From NCBI RefSeq assembly GCF_003990445.1, contig NZ_REEZ01000003.1:1-64000 (forward strand): a stretch of 64,000 nucleotides of DNA. Reading direction: 5' to 3'. Below are positions 48,564-57,056 of this stretch, piece after piece. The position numbers were made by a program, and so were the translations under genes. Position 1 is the first letter of the stretch, and each line of letters begins with the position of its first letter. The notes under the pieces are model-generated. The model saw only the letters and a program-made list of their open reading frames with translations, was not told the DNA's origin and did no database searches. This stretch comes from Pararhodobacter zhoushanensis. GTDB lineage: Bacteria; Pseudomonadota; Alphaproteobacteria; Rhodobacterales; Rhodobacteraceae.

Positions 48564-50156
48564 TCAGATCCCCAGCGCCAGGCCGTCTTTGCGCGGATCG
48601 CTGCCGCCGGTCAGAAGCCCGGTCGCGGCGTCCCGCCGGATCGCCTGCGCCCCGCCCATTCCGATGGCTGCACGCGTTACGGTGTGCCCCATCTCGGCAA
48701 GCTTGGCCGCGACCGCGTCGTCGAAGGTGCTTTCGATCTCCAGCTTGCCCGACGTGATGTCGAGGAAGCTGCGCGGCGCGTCGATCGCTGCCTGAACATC
48801 CATTCCGTAATCGACGAGGTTCGAAACGAAATGGGAGTGTCCCGTCGCCTGATAGGCGCCGCCCATCACGCCGAAGGGCATCGCATACTGGCCCGGAACC
48901 TCAAGCAAACCGGGCAACAGGGTGTGCAGCGGCCGCTTGCCGCCGACCAGCTCGTTCACATGGCCTTCCTGCAAGGTGAACCCGGCACCGCGATTTTGCA
49001 GCGGAATGCCGAACCTTTCGGACGCGAAACCCGATCCGTAAGGCCAGAAGAGCGAGTAGATCAACGAAACGCACAGGCCCTCGCCGTCGACCACGGTGAT
49101 ATAGACGGTGTCCTTGTGAAGCGCCTCGGGGCGGGGCGTAAGGGGCGACCCTGCGCGCGTCGGATCGATCTGGGCTGCCATTTCGTCGATGGCCGTTTCG
49201 GAAAGCATCCCGTCGAGGTTCAGCGCTCCCTCTCCCGGATCGCCGATGAAACGGTTGCGCGCGCCATAGGCCAGCCGCGTCGCTTCGGCCTCGATATGGA
49301 CGCGCTCGGCGCCCTTCGGATCGAGACGGGCGATATCGAACCGCTCCAGAATCCCGGACAACAAAAGCGCGGTTGCTCCCTGACCGTTCGGCGGAAGTTC
49401 GACAAGGTCATGGCCGCGGTAGGCGCGCCGGATCGGTGTGACCGGGGTGGCCTCGGTCTTTGCGAAATCCTCGGCCGTGTGCAGGCCGCCCGCTGCGCGA
49501 AGCGTGGCGAGGATGTCTTCCATCACCGGGCCTTCGTAGAAGGCGCGCGCGCCCTCGCGGGCAATCAGACGCAGCGCCTCTGCCTGCCCGGGGGCGGTGA
49601 AAACGTCGCCCTCGCGAAAGCTCTGGCCGTCGCGCAGGAAGTACTGTCGCCCTGCGCCCTTCAGCCGGCCCGCAAACGTCGCCCCGTCGATGGCGGTGCG
49701 GCGATGGACCGGCACGCCGTGCTCGGCCACGCGGATCGCGGGCGCGAGCACGGTGGCCAGATCGAGCCGCCCCTCCTGCGCGATCAGCCGGTCGAAGGCG
49801 TCGACGGCGCCAGGCACGGTCACGGCATGGATCGAGTCGAGACCCACCGCCGTCATTCCCCGGTCCCGCAGATCGGCAGCTTGAAGCGCGGCAGGTGCGC
49901 GGCCCGATCCGTTCAGCCCCCGGCTTTCCCCGGTCTTTGCATCGTGGATCAGCGCGAAGACATCGCCGCCCAGCCCGGCCATCGCGGGTTCACAATACCC
50001 CAGCACGACGGCACCGGCGACTGCGGCATCGACGGCGTTACCGCCTTGGGCCAGAATGTCGAGGGCAACGCGGGCCGCCGCGGGATGCGACGTGGCGCAC
50101 ATCGCCTCGGTGGCATACATCGGCGCGCGTCCGGGCCCTTGATACGAGTGTGTCAC
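48564..50156 (-). CDS. Gamma-glutamyltransferase family protein
   Basis: A 530-residue Ntn-hydrolase that hydrolyses or transfers gamma-glutamyl groups after self-cleavage. EAMCATSHPAAARVALDIL and LAQGGNAVDAAVA are the usual start. The nucleophile is the Thr in KDTVYITVVDGEG, where the chain is expected to split near residue 360. GQYAMPFGVMGGAYQATGHS and SGRAPA-type GSGRAPAALQ are also visible. There is no signal peptide, so it is probably cytoplasmic, acting on a substrate brought in by the TRAP system. The start overlaps gntR by four bases. Confidence 0.85.
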   Translation of the reverse strand: MTHSYQGPGRAPMYATEAMCATSHPAAARVALDILAQGGNAVDAAVAGAVVLGYCEPAMAGLGGDVFALIHDAKTGESRGLNGSGRAPAALQAADLRDRGMTAVGLDSIHAVTVPGAVDAFDRLIAQEGRLDLATVLAPAIRVAEHGVPVHRRTAIDGATFAGRLKGAGRQYFLRDGQSFREGDVFTAPGQAEALRLIAREGARAFYEGPVMEDILATLRAAGGLHTAEDFAKTEATPVTPIRRAYRGHDLVELPPNGQGATALLLSGILERFDIARLDPKGAERVHIEAEATRLAYGARNRFIGDPGEGALNLDGMLSETAIDEMAAQIDPTRAGSPLTPRPEALHKDTVYITVVDGEGLCVSLIYSLFWPYGSGFASERFGIPLQNRGAGFTLQEGHVNELVGGKRPLHTLLPGLLEVPGQYAMPFGVMGGAYQATGHSHFVSNLVDYGMDVQAAIDAPRSFLDITSGKLEIESTFDDAVAAKLAEMGHTVTRAAIGMGGAQAIRRDAATGLLTGGSDPRKDGLALGI

Positions 50157-50833
50157 CTGACTTCGCCTTTCACTTTGGGAGCGTCTGACCGCGACTGCGT
50201 GTCTTCAAAGAATTGCTGGAGCGAGATAAGCGCCTGCGCGATGTGTTCGCGCATCAGCCGCGCGGCTTCCTTGCCATTTCCGGCCAGAACAGCGTCGGCG
50301 ATAGCCGCATGTTGCTGATGCGGGAGTTCAAGATCGGCGTTGTAGCCTTCCATCATGAAAAGCGCGGCGCTGTAGGGTGTGATCCGGAGCCGCGTTTCCT
50401 CGGCCACGGTCTTGAGCATCCGGTTGCGCGCGCCGTCATGCAGATGGCCATGGAATTCGAAATCCAACTCAAGCGCGGCGGGCCTGTCATTGCGCTGGCT
50501 GACATCCTGCGACGCGGCCATGAGCGCCCGCAGCTTCAGCCGTTCGGCTTCGTTCATGCGCACGGCGGCCAGAGACGCGCACAGGGCTTCGATCTCTCCC
50601 ATCGCCTCGAAGGCTTCGCTCAACTCGGCCCGGTCAAAGCTCCGTACGACAGCGGAACGGCGAGGCCGGATCTCGATCAGGCCGGAGGCGCCGAGTTGCC
50701 TGATAGCCTCGCGTATCGGGGTCCGGGACACGCCGAAGCGGTCGGCAAGTGAAAGTTCTTCCAGCCGGTCGCCCGGCTTCAGCTCTCCTTTGATAACGAG
50801 GTCAGCGATCTTCTGGCGCAGTGTATGAGGCAT
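50153..50833 (-). CDS. GntR/FadR family transcriptional regulator
   Basis: A 226-residue regulator. The N-terminal winged helix reads GELKPGDRLEELSLADRFGV and SRTPIREAIRQLGASGLIEI; the C-terminal helical domain of the FadR (FCD) type has metal-type residues in ELDFEFHGHLHDGARN and HAAIADAVLAGNGKEAARLM. It is the first gene of the operon and probably controls it with itself. A matching operator-like site stands about 55 bases upstream at 50887-50898. Confidence 0.9.
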   Translation of the reverse strand: MPHTLRQKIADLVIKGELKPGDRLEELSLADRFGVSRTPIREAIRQLGASGLIEIRPRRSAVVRSFDRAELSEAFEAMGEIEALCASLAAVRMNEAERLKLRALMAASQDVSQRNDRPAALELDFEFHGHLHDGARNRMLKTVAEETRLRITPYSAALFMMEGYNADLELPHQQHAAIADAVLAGNGKEAARLMREHIAQALISLQQFFEDTQSRSDAPKVKGEVR

Positions 50834-51336
50834 GATTTCTCCTGTCTCGATACGCTAAACCAGCATTTTGCATTCTGTAAAGAAAAATTGCATACAATTT
50901 TGATGTTTGTGATGCATTTTCATAAGGATCTGTTATCGCGATGTTTTCTGGGGAATCTCACCCAGAGATTTGGGCGTCCAACCGGGAAAACCGGTTGCTA
51001 GGCGCCCGGAAAAGCCCGGTGGGTTTCCTGCATCGGTATGCACGGGGCTGACGTTCCGAAACCTGCTGTCCGCCAGATTCGGCAGAAGGCGTCCCGTCGC
51101 GGCGCATGTCATCGGAGGGCTAGTCACTTCAGCGGGGATCAAGGCCGGCGTTCAGCGCGTCCATGTATCGACGCGTCGGTCGGACGGGCGCAGGCAGAGT
51201 GCATTTTTCTGTAACATGTTAAATTTTTCCTTGAATTGATATGCGTTCGGCCCACCATCTTTCCGGTGTCGGGCCGAGGTTTGGGCCTTCCAAACCGGCG
51301 GGCCGACCGACCTTGATTTCTTTCTGGGAGGAAAAA
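50834..51336. other. Divergent promoter region of gntR operon and soxC
   Basis: About 500 bases without a supported gene. The left part is AT-rich and holds the GntR-site candidate. The middle shows a hairpin AACCGG/CCGGTT at about 50980-51000. The right part holds a short AT-rich stretch (51200-51240) before soxC and another G/C-rich inverted repeat near 51270-51305. Its length suggests that soxCD and the gntR operon were brought together rather than evolved as a compact unit. Confidence 0.5.
50887..50898. promoter_or_regulatory. Candidate GntR operator
   Basis: ATTGCATACAAT is a near-perfect palindrome (ATTG/CAAT arms) of the kind bound by FadR-type GntR proteins that control TRAP and catabolic operons. 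It lies 54 bases upstream of the gntR start, in an AT-rich promoter-like stretch, and a degenerate repeat (TTGTGATGCAT) follows some 10 bases on. Confidence 0.5.
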
Positions 51337-52620
51337 ATGGATGAGTTTGCGGACCGTGATGTCGATGTGGATCAGCCCTCTCGACGAAACTTCCTGAAAG
51401 GCAGCACTGCAGCAATCGGAGGTGGCATCGTCGGCGTAGCGGGGCTGGCAACTGCGGCCCAGGCCCAGCAGGCAAACAACCTGCCGCCGAACGTGCCGGA
51501 GTGGATGACCTACCCGGGCGACGATACGGCGCATAACCCTTACGGGCTGCCTTCACCTTACGAAGAACACGTCGTCAGAAAGGTTCTCGGCACGCCGAAA
51601 ACCTATTCCGCGGCGTCGTCGCGGACGCCCCTGCAAGATCTGGACGGGATCATCACTCCCAACGGCTTGCACTACGAGCGTCACCATGGCGGCATCCCCG
51701 AGATTGATCCCGCGCAGCACAGGCTGATGATTTTCGGTCTCGTGGACCGTCCGCTGGTTTTCACCATGGACGATTTGAAGCGCTTCCCGTCGGTCAGCCG
51801 CATTCACATGATGGAGTGTTCGGGAAACCAGAGTTTTACCGCGACCGGACGGAATACTGCGCAAGAACTCATGGGGCTTGTAAGCTGTGCGGAGTGGACG
51901 GGTGTGGCGCTCAAGACAGTGCTGGAAGAATGCGGCGTGCAAAGCAATGCGCGCTGGGTTGTTGCCGAAGGGGCCGATGCCGCCGCGATGACGCGATCCA
52001 TTCCGTTGGAAAAGTGCCTTGACGACGTGATCCTTGCCTATAGCCAGAACGGTGAGCGTATCAGGCCAGAGCAAGGCTATCCCCTGCGCATCTTCGTGCC
52101 GGGTTACGAAGGCAACATGTCGGTAAAGTGGCTTCGCAGCCTACAGGTCCGCGAAGAGCCGATATACTCCCGTGAAGAGACGTCCAAGTATACTGATCTG
52201 CTACCGGACGGTCATTCACGCCAGTTCAGCTTCATGATGGAGGCGAAGTCGATCATCACATACCCGTCCGGCGGCCAGCAGCTTTCCGCGCAAGGGTATC
52301 ATGAGATCAGCGGCCTCGCGTGGAGCGGCTATGGAAAGATTGAGCGCGTCGAAGTGTCCGTCGATGGCGGCGAGACCTGGCAAGAGGCTCAGCTACAAGA
52401 CCCGGTCCTGCCTATATGCTTGACGCGCTTTCGTCTGCCGTGGGCCTGGGAGGGAGAGCCGGTGACGATCATGAGCCGCGCCATAGATGAAACTGGCTAT
52501 GTGCAGCCCACCTTGGAAGCACTGCTTGATGCGCGGGGTCGAAACTCGGTCTACCACAACCACGCGATTCAACCCTGGGCTATCGCGGCAAATGGGGAGG
52601 TCAGCAATGCGAATGCGTGA
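51337..52620 (+). CDS. soxC: SoxC, sulfane dehydrogenase / sulfite dehydrogenase molybdoprotein
   Basis: A 427-residue periplasmic molybdenum enzyme of the sulfite oxidase family. The Tat signal is SRRNFLKGSTAAIGGG. The Moco-binding Cys is in HMMECSGNQSF, and the dimerisation domain shows VEVSVDGGETWQEA. In the Sox cycle SoxCD oxidises the sulfane sulfur on SoxY. The ATG at 51337 is preceded by GGGAGGA at good distance. soxD overlaps its end by 14 bases. It is on the strand opposite to soxXYZA. Confidence 0.92.
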   Translation: MDEFADRDVDVDQPSRRNFLKGSTAAIGGGIVGVAGLATAAQAQQANNLPPNVPEWMTYPGDDTAHNPYGLPSPYEEHVVRKVLGTPKTYSAASSRTPLQDLDGIITPNGLHYERHHGGIPEIDPAQHRLMIFGLVDRPLVFTMDDLKRFPSVSRIHMMECSGNQSFTATGRNTAQELMGLVSCAEWTGVALKTVLEECGVQSNARWVVAEGADAAAMTRSIPLEKCLDDVILAYSQNGERIRPEQGYPLRIFVPGYEGNMSVKWLRSLQVREEPIYSREETSKYTDLLPDGHSRQFSFMMEAKSIITYPSGGQQLSAQGYHEISGLAWSGYGKIERVEVSVDGGETWQEAQLQDPVLPICLTRFRLPWAWEGEPVTIMSRAIDETGYVQPTLEALLDARGRNSVYHNHAIQPWAIAANGEVSNANA

Positions 52621-53137
52621 TGGACTGCTGAGTGCTGCGATTGTGCTCGCCTCGACCGCAGCCGCTTTGGCCGATTATGGCATAGGGACACCGGCAACCC
52701 CGGAAGAGATCGCCGGCTGGAATATCTCGATCGGTCGCGACGGTGACAATCTCCCTGCGGGCAGCGGTGACACTGTCGCGGGCGCTGAGGTCTTTGAACA
52801 ACGGTGCTCTGCCTGCCACGGAGAGTCCGGAGAAGGGGGCATTGGAGATCGGCTCGTTGGCGGTCAGGGAACCCTGAGTGATGAGAGGCCGATCAAGACG
52901 GTGGGGAGTTACTGGCCGTATGCCACGACGCTTTTCGACTATATCCGACGCGCGATGCCCCTCGACTCGCCGCAGAGCCTTTCCGCCGACGAAGTCTACG
53001 CGGTTTCTGCCTATATCCTGATGTTGAACGGTATCGTCGACGAGGGGACCGTTCTGGACGCTGACAGCCTCCCGGCCATTGAAATGCCGAACAGGGATGG
53101 GTTTGTCCTCGATGATCGACCGGATGTCGGCCAATAA
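52607..53137 (+). CDS. soxD: SoxD-like monoheme cytochrome c
   Basis: A 176-residue cytochrome with signal peptide MRMRDGLLSAAIVLASTAAA and one heme site, CSACH, in QRCSACHGESGEGGIGDRLV. GSYWPYATTLFDYIRRAMP is the usual SoxD/SorB-type block holding the Met ligand. It is about half the size of the diheme SoxD of Paracoccus and lacks the second heme domain. It overlaps soxC and is its electron acceptor. The RBS GGGGAGG stands seven bases before the ATG. Confidence 0.87.
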   Translation: MRMRDGLLSAAIVLASTAAALADYGIGTPATPEEIAGWNISIGRDGDNLPAGSGDTVAGAEVFEQRCSACHGESGEGGIGDRLVGGQGTLSDERPIKTVGSYWPYATTLFDYIRRAMPLDSPQSLSADEVYAVSAYILMLNGIVDEGTVLDADSLPAIEMPNRDGFVLDDRPDVGQ

Positions 53138-53161
53138 GCCGTTCGTCGACAAAGGAAACCG

Positions 53162-53190
53162 GTGCGGCGGCTGGGTATCAGCCGCCGCAC
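53162..53190 (+). terminator. Hairpin after soxCD
   Basis: GTGCGGCGGCTG and its complement CAGCCGCCGCAC, separated by five bases, lie 24 bases after the soxD stop. There is no T run, so efficiency is uncertain. Confidence 0.55.
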
Positions 53191-53208
53191 GGAACCGCGC
53201 CGAGGTCG

Positions 53209-53437
53209 CCGGAGGCTGATTTCGGTCAGTCGTGCAGCCATGGGTTCAGCGTTGAGAGCGCCGTAGAAGGTCGGCTAGGCTTCGGCCCGCGCGATGCTCC
53301 CGGCGGGTTCGAACAGCCGGTGGTTGCTGAACCCGACGATCCAATCGAGTCTGGCGTCCTCAACGGTCTCGAAGCGACACCACGCCCCGGTGGTGGATAG
53401 TCCAGGCCCTGAAAAGCCCGTTGATCGACTCTGCCAT
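53209..53437 (-). pseudogene. IS3-family transposase C-terminal fragment
   Basis: On the minus strand, MAESINGLFRAWTIHHRG is followed after a frameshift (about 53376-53390) by RFETVEDARLDWIVGFSNHR, then LFEPAGSIARAEA, a stop at 53275-53277 and FYGALNAEPM. This parallels the C-terminus of IS3-family OrfB (AESINGLYKAEVIHRRGPW, then WFNHRRLLEPIGNIPPAEAE). It is a dead remnant; the body of the element is gone. Confidence 0.75.
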
Positions 53438-53461
53438 TCCTCAGGCCAATCCTTGGGTATG

Positions 53462-54472
53462 TCACCCGAACGGGTCGATCAGCACCTTGCACTGGGTCGT
53501 CCGCTGCCGCAGCGCCTCGAAGGCAGCCGGTGCCGTGTCGAGTCCGACCACATCAGACACCAGATGCTGCGGCGCAAAGCGGCCCTTGTCCAGTGCGTCG
53601 ATCGAGGTGCGGAATTCGTGCATGTCGAAGAACACTGACATGATGACCGTCACCTCTTTCGAGATCGCGCGGAAGCTGTCCAGCCGGTCGGTCCCGGTGC
53701 AGAGCCCCAACACGCAGACCGTCCCGCGCGGGCGCACGAGGTCGATGCAATGGTCGATCAGCCCGACCTTGCCCACGCATTCGAACACGATGTCGGGCGC
53801 AGCCCCGCAGGCCTCGGCCACGCGCTGCGCCATGTCCGGCCCCGATTGTACGAAGGCCGTGGCACCGAGGCTGCCTGCGCGGTCCTCCTGATGGCGGTGC
53901 AGGTCGGCCGCGACGACCGTCTGTGCCCCGAGCCTGCGCGCCCAATAGACCACAGCGAGGCCGATGGCCCCGGCCCCTACCACCAGCACGCGGTCGCCGG
54001 GCTTCATGCCCGAGCGCATCACCCCATGCAGGGCAACCGCCAGCGGTTCGGCCAGCGCCCCATCGGCCAGCGAGACATCGACCGGCATCTTGCGTAGCTG
54101 ATGATGCGCGAGCGCCGTAAACTCGCCGTAGCCGCCGCCGATCAAGGTCATGCCCATCTCGCACCATGCAGGCTGCCCCTCGCGGCAGGCGGGGCACGCG
54201 CCACAGCCGCGGATCGGTGCGGCGGCGACCAGATCGCCGGGTTTCAGCGTCGTGACCTCGCGCCCGACCTCCAGCACTTCGCCCGCGAATTCATGGCCGA
54301 TGACCTCGCCGCCCTGCAGGCCAAAGGTCTGATCCTCGGTCATGTGCAGGTCGCTGCCACAGATGCCGCAACGGCAGATCTTCAGCACCACCTCATCCGC
54401 GCCGCAGGTGGGGTCTGCCACTTCAGCCTTGCGCAACGGTTGGCCGAAGGCGTCGAACACCAGCGCTTTCAT
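53462..54472 (-). CDS. Zinc-dependent alcohol dehydrogenase
   Basis: A 336-residue medium-chain dehydrogenase. The catalytic zinc site is CGICGSDLHMTEDQ with GHEFAGEV, the structural zinc is CGACPACREGQPAWC, and the NAD site is VLVVGAGAIGLAVVYWA. It oxidises an alcohol, perhaps a threonine- or polyol-like compound; the substrate is unknown. The ATG at 54472 overlaps the livM stop by four bases, so it is the last gene of the ABC operon and probably acts on the imported compound. Confidence 0.88.
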   Translation of the reverse strand: MKALVFDAFGQPLRKAEVADPTCGADEVVLKICRCGICGSDLHMTEDQTFGLQGGEVIGHEFAGEVLEVGREVTTLKPGDLVAAAPIRGCGACPACREGQPAWCEMGMTLIGGGYGEFTALAHHQLRKMPVDVSLADGALAEPLAVALHGVMRSGMKPGDRVLVVGAGAIGLAVVYWARRLGAQTVVAADLHRHQEDRAGSLGATAFVQSGPDMAQRVAEACGAAPDIVFECVGKVGLIDHCIDLVRPRGTVCVLGLCTGTDRLDSFRAISKEVTVIMSVFFDMHEFRTSIDALDKGRFAPQHLVSDVVGLDTAPAAFEALRQRTTQCKVLIDPFG

Positions 54473-55473
54473 GCCTTGTCTCCGTCCAGCCGGATCAGCC
54501 GTCGTCTTGTGGGGAACCATGGTGCCTCGACCCATTTCGACCACAGGCCCCAGATCCCGCCCCGGAAGTACAGAGCGCAGACGAGGGTCAACAGGCCCAG
54601 CACGATCAGGTAGCTGGCGCCGTATTCGCCGAACCAGCGGTCCGCGAAGAAATAGATCACCGCACCGATGATCACGCCTTCGAGGCTGCCGATGCCGCCG
54701 ACCATGACGATGAAGATCGCAAGGTTTGCCCAACTTGCGTCGAAGGCGGACGGCGGGGTGATACGCAGTTGCGCCATGAAATAGACCGCGCCCGCAAAGC
54801 CCGTACCGACGGCGGTGGCGATGAAGATCAACAGCCGTAGCCGTCCCACATCGACGCCCTGACTGGCCGCCGCGACAGGGTTGTCGCGCATAGCCGTCAG
54901 CGCGATGCCATAGCGAGAACGGAGCAACAGATAGCTGCCGCCGAGCGTGACCAGCAACAGCGCCGCCGCGAGCAGGGACGAGGCGACGGCCCGCTCATGT
55001 GCCGAGAATTGGGTCATGACACGCAGGCTCATGCCCGCCCCGCCGTTCAGCATCGACATGTTGGTGGCGACAAGGCGCAGCGCCTCGGCCACGACCCAGG
55101 TGCCGATGGCGAAATAGGCCCCCTCGAGCCGGTGCAGCAGGCCATAGATCGGCACAGCCAGGATCGCCGGGGCGATCAGGCTGAGGAACACAGCGAGGAA
55201 CGGGTTCACGCCAAAGGTCTGGGCCAGGACGAACATCGCATAGGCGGCAACGCCGACGAAGGCCTGCTGCCCGACCGAGACGACCCCGCCGTAGCCCGCC
55301 AGCATGTTCCACATCTGCGCCACCGCGATATAGCAGGCGAGCGTCACAACATCGCGGATCAGACCTTGCGAGGCCCACCACGGCATGGCGCAGATCCCCA
55401 CAAGCGCGGCGGTGAACAGGACCAGCGCAAGCTGTCCCGAAAGGGTCATGCGCGCGACACGATACTTGGACAT
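54469..55473 (-). CDS. Branched-chain-type ABC transporter permease (LivM)
   Basis: A 334-residue permease with about nine membrane segments. NMLAGYGGVVSVGQQAFVGV is the standard N-terminal block, SRYGIALTAMRDNPVAAASQ is the EAA loop that touches the ATPase, and FAGAVYFMAQLRITPPSAFD and GGIGSLEGVIIGAVIYF are family marks. The start at 55473 is chosen because the upstream frame has no similarity. It lies ten bases after livH. Confidence 0.88.
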   Translation of the reverse strand: MSKYRVARMTLSGQLALVLFTAALVGICAMPWWASQGLIRDVVTLACYIAVAQMWNMLAGYGGVVSVGQQAFVGVAAYAMFVLAQTFGVNPFLAVFLSLIAPAILAVPIYGLLHRLEGAYFAIGTWVVAEALRLVATNMSMLNGGAGMSLRVMTQFSAHERAVASSLLAAALLLVTLGGSYLLLRSRYGIALTAMRDNPVAAASQGVDVGRLRLLIFIATAVGTGFAGAVYFMAQLRITPPSAFDASWANLAIFIVMVGGIGSLEGVIIGAVIYFFADRWFGEYGASYLIVLGLLTLVCALYFRGGIWGLWSKWVEAPWFPTRRRLIRLDGDKA

Positions 55474-55483
55474 GGGGGCCCCC

Positions 55484-56344
55484 TCAGGATTTGCGCTGGA
55501 AGATGCCTTGCGGGCGGATCGCCAGCACGGCCAGGAAAACGAGGTGCCCGGCAAGGATGCCGAAGCCCGGAGAGATGCGAAAGCCGATGGCCTGGCTGAT
55601 GCCGAGGATCATCGCCCCGGCGAATGCGCCCCAGATCGAACCCAGACCGCCGATGATCACCGCCTCGAAGGCATAGATCAGCTGGAACGGCCCGTCGGCA
55701 GGCGCCACGGTCGACCGCATTGCCTGGAACGTCGCGGCGAAACCCAGAATGCCCACGGCAATCGCGGTCGCGGCGGCATAGACGTTGCGGGGGTTCACGC
55801 CCACCATCGCTGCCGCCTCGACATCCGCAGACGCTGCGCGCAGCGACCGGCCGAAGCGGGTGCGGCGCATGGTCAGATCGAGGCCCCCGGTCAGCAGCGT
55901 GGCGCAGATCAGCACGATCAGCGGCAGCACGCCGATGAAGATCGGCCCCAGCGAGATCGAGGCTTGCTGGATCCCACCGCCCGACAGCGACCGCGTGTCA
56001 GCCGACCAGATCACCAGCATCGCGTTTTGCAGCGCGATGGACAGCCCGAACGTGGCGATCAGCGACGGTAGCGGGTCATTGCCCACCACCCGGTTCAAGA
56101 GCGCACGCTGCAGCAGCCAGCCGAGCGCCGCGCCGATGGGCACCAGCGTCGCCAGCACCGCCCACGGCCCCAGCCCGGCGAAATTGGCCAGCGAGATGCC
56201 GATCAGCGCCAGCAGCACGACCAGGTCGCCGTGTGTCACGTTGACGATCTTCATCACGCCGAACATCAGCGCCATGCCGAGGGCGTATTGCGCATAAAGG
56301 CCGCCCAAAAGGACGCCTTGGACGATACCGTCAATCCAGTGCAT
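55484..56344 (-). CDS. Branched-chain-type ABC transporter permease (LivH)
   Basis: A 286-residue permease. GIVQGVLLGGLYAQYALGMA opens the protein, FGVMKIVNVTHGDLVVL is the hallmark block, RAASADVEAAAMVGVNPRNV is the ATPase-contact loop, and FEAVIIGGLGSIWGAFAGA closes the core. It overlaps livF by 14 bases. Together with LivM it forms the channel; ligand choice lies with the binding protein. Confidence 0.9.
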   Translation of the reverse strand: MHWIDGIVQGVLLGGLYAQYALGMALMFGVMKIVNVTHGDLVVLLALIGISLANFAGLGPWAVLATLVPIGAALGWLLQRALLNRVVGNDPLPSLIATFGLSIALQNAMLVIWSADTRSLSGGGIQQASISLGPIFIGVLPLIVLICATLLTGGLDLTMRRTRFGRSLRAASADVEAAAMVGVNPRNVYAAATAIAVGILGFAATFQAMRSTVAPADGPFQLIYAFEAVIIGGLGSIWGAFAGAMILGISQAIGFRISPGFGILAGHLVFLAVLAIRPQGIFQRKS

Positions 56345-57056
56345 GGCTGGCTCCGAAATAGGCGGCCGAGATCGCGTCGCGGCTGATCTCGCCAGAGGTG
56401 CCGTGCAGGGTCACGCGCCCTTCCAGCAGACAATAAAGACGATGCGACGCGCGCTGCGCGAGGCCGACATCCTGTTCGACTAGGATCAGCGCCGTGCCGT
56501 TCGCGGTGATTTCCGGCAGGGCGGCATAGATCTCGCGCACCACCTTAGGCGCAAGGCCGAGGCTGATCTCGTCGCACAGCAGAATGCGCGGCTGGGCCAG
56601 AAGCCCGCGTCCGATGGAGACCATCTGCTGCTGTCCGCCCGACAGGTTCTCGACCGGCGTGCGGGCTTTTTCCTGCAGGATCGGGAACAGGGTAAAGACC
56701 CGCTCCAGCGTCCAGGGCTCGGCCACAGGCTTTGCGGCATGTTCGCTGGCGACGCGCAGGTTCTCCTCGACGCTCATGCCGGTGAAGAGGCGACGGCCCT
56801 CGGGAACAATGGCCAGCCCCTCGCGCACCATGTGATGCGGAGCCCGGCCGCCGACCGGCTTGCCATCGAGGCGGATCATCTCGGGCGCGACGGGCAGAAG
56901 ACCCATGATCGCGCGCAGGAGGGTGGATTTTCCGGCCCCGTTCGCCCCGATCAGCGCCACGGTCTCGCCGGGGTTAACGGTCAGGTCGATGCCGTGCAGG
57001 GCGCGCATGTCGCCGTAACCGGCGATCAGGCCGTGGGTGGACAGAAGGGGGGTCAT
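56331..57056 (-). CDS. Branched-chain-type ABC transporter ATPase (LivF)
   Basis: A 241-residue ATPase. Walker A is ALIGANGAGKSTLLRAIMGL, the signature is NLSGGQQQMVSIGRGLLA, and Walker B is ILLCDEISLGLAP. REGLAIVPEGRRLFTGMSVE is typical of LivF. It overlaps livG by four bases and livH by 14 bases, which shows tight translational coupling. Confidence 0.91.
   Translation of the reverse strand: MTPLLSTHGLIAGYGDMRALHGIDLTVNPGETVALIGANGAGKSTLLRAIMGLLPVAPEMIRLDGKPVGGRAPHHMVREGLAIVPEGRRLFTGMSVEENLRVASEHAAKPVAEPWTLERVFTLFPILQEKARTPVENLSGGQQQMVSIGRGLLAQPRILLCDEISLGLAPKVVREIYAALPEITANGTALILVEQDVGLAQRASHRLYCLLEGRVTLHGTSGEISRDAISAAYFGASHALD

Larger units (their letters stand above)
53138..53461. other. 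Gene-free stretch after soxD
   Basis: About 320 bases containing the terminator hairpin of soxCD (53162-53190) and the decayed IS3-type fragment (53209-53437). Nothing else is seen. The convergent alcohol dehydrogenase gene ends at 53462. Confidence 0.6.
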
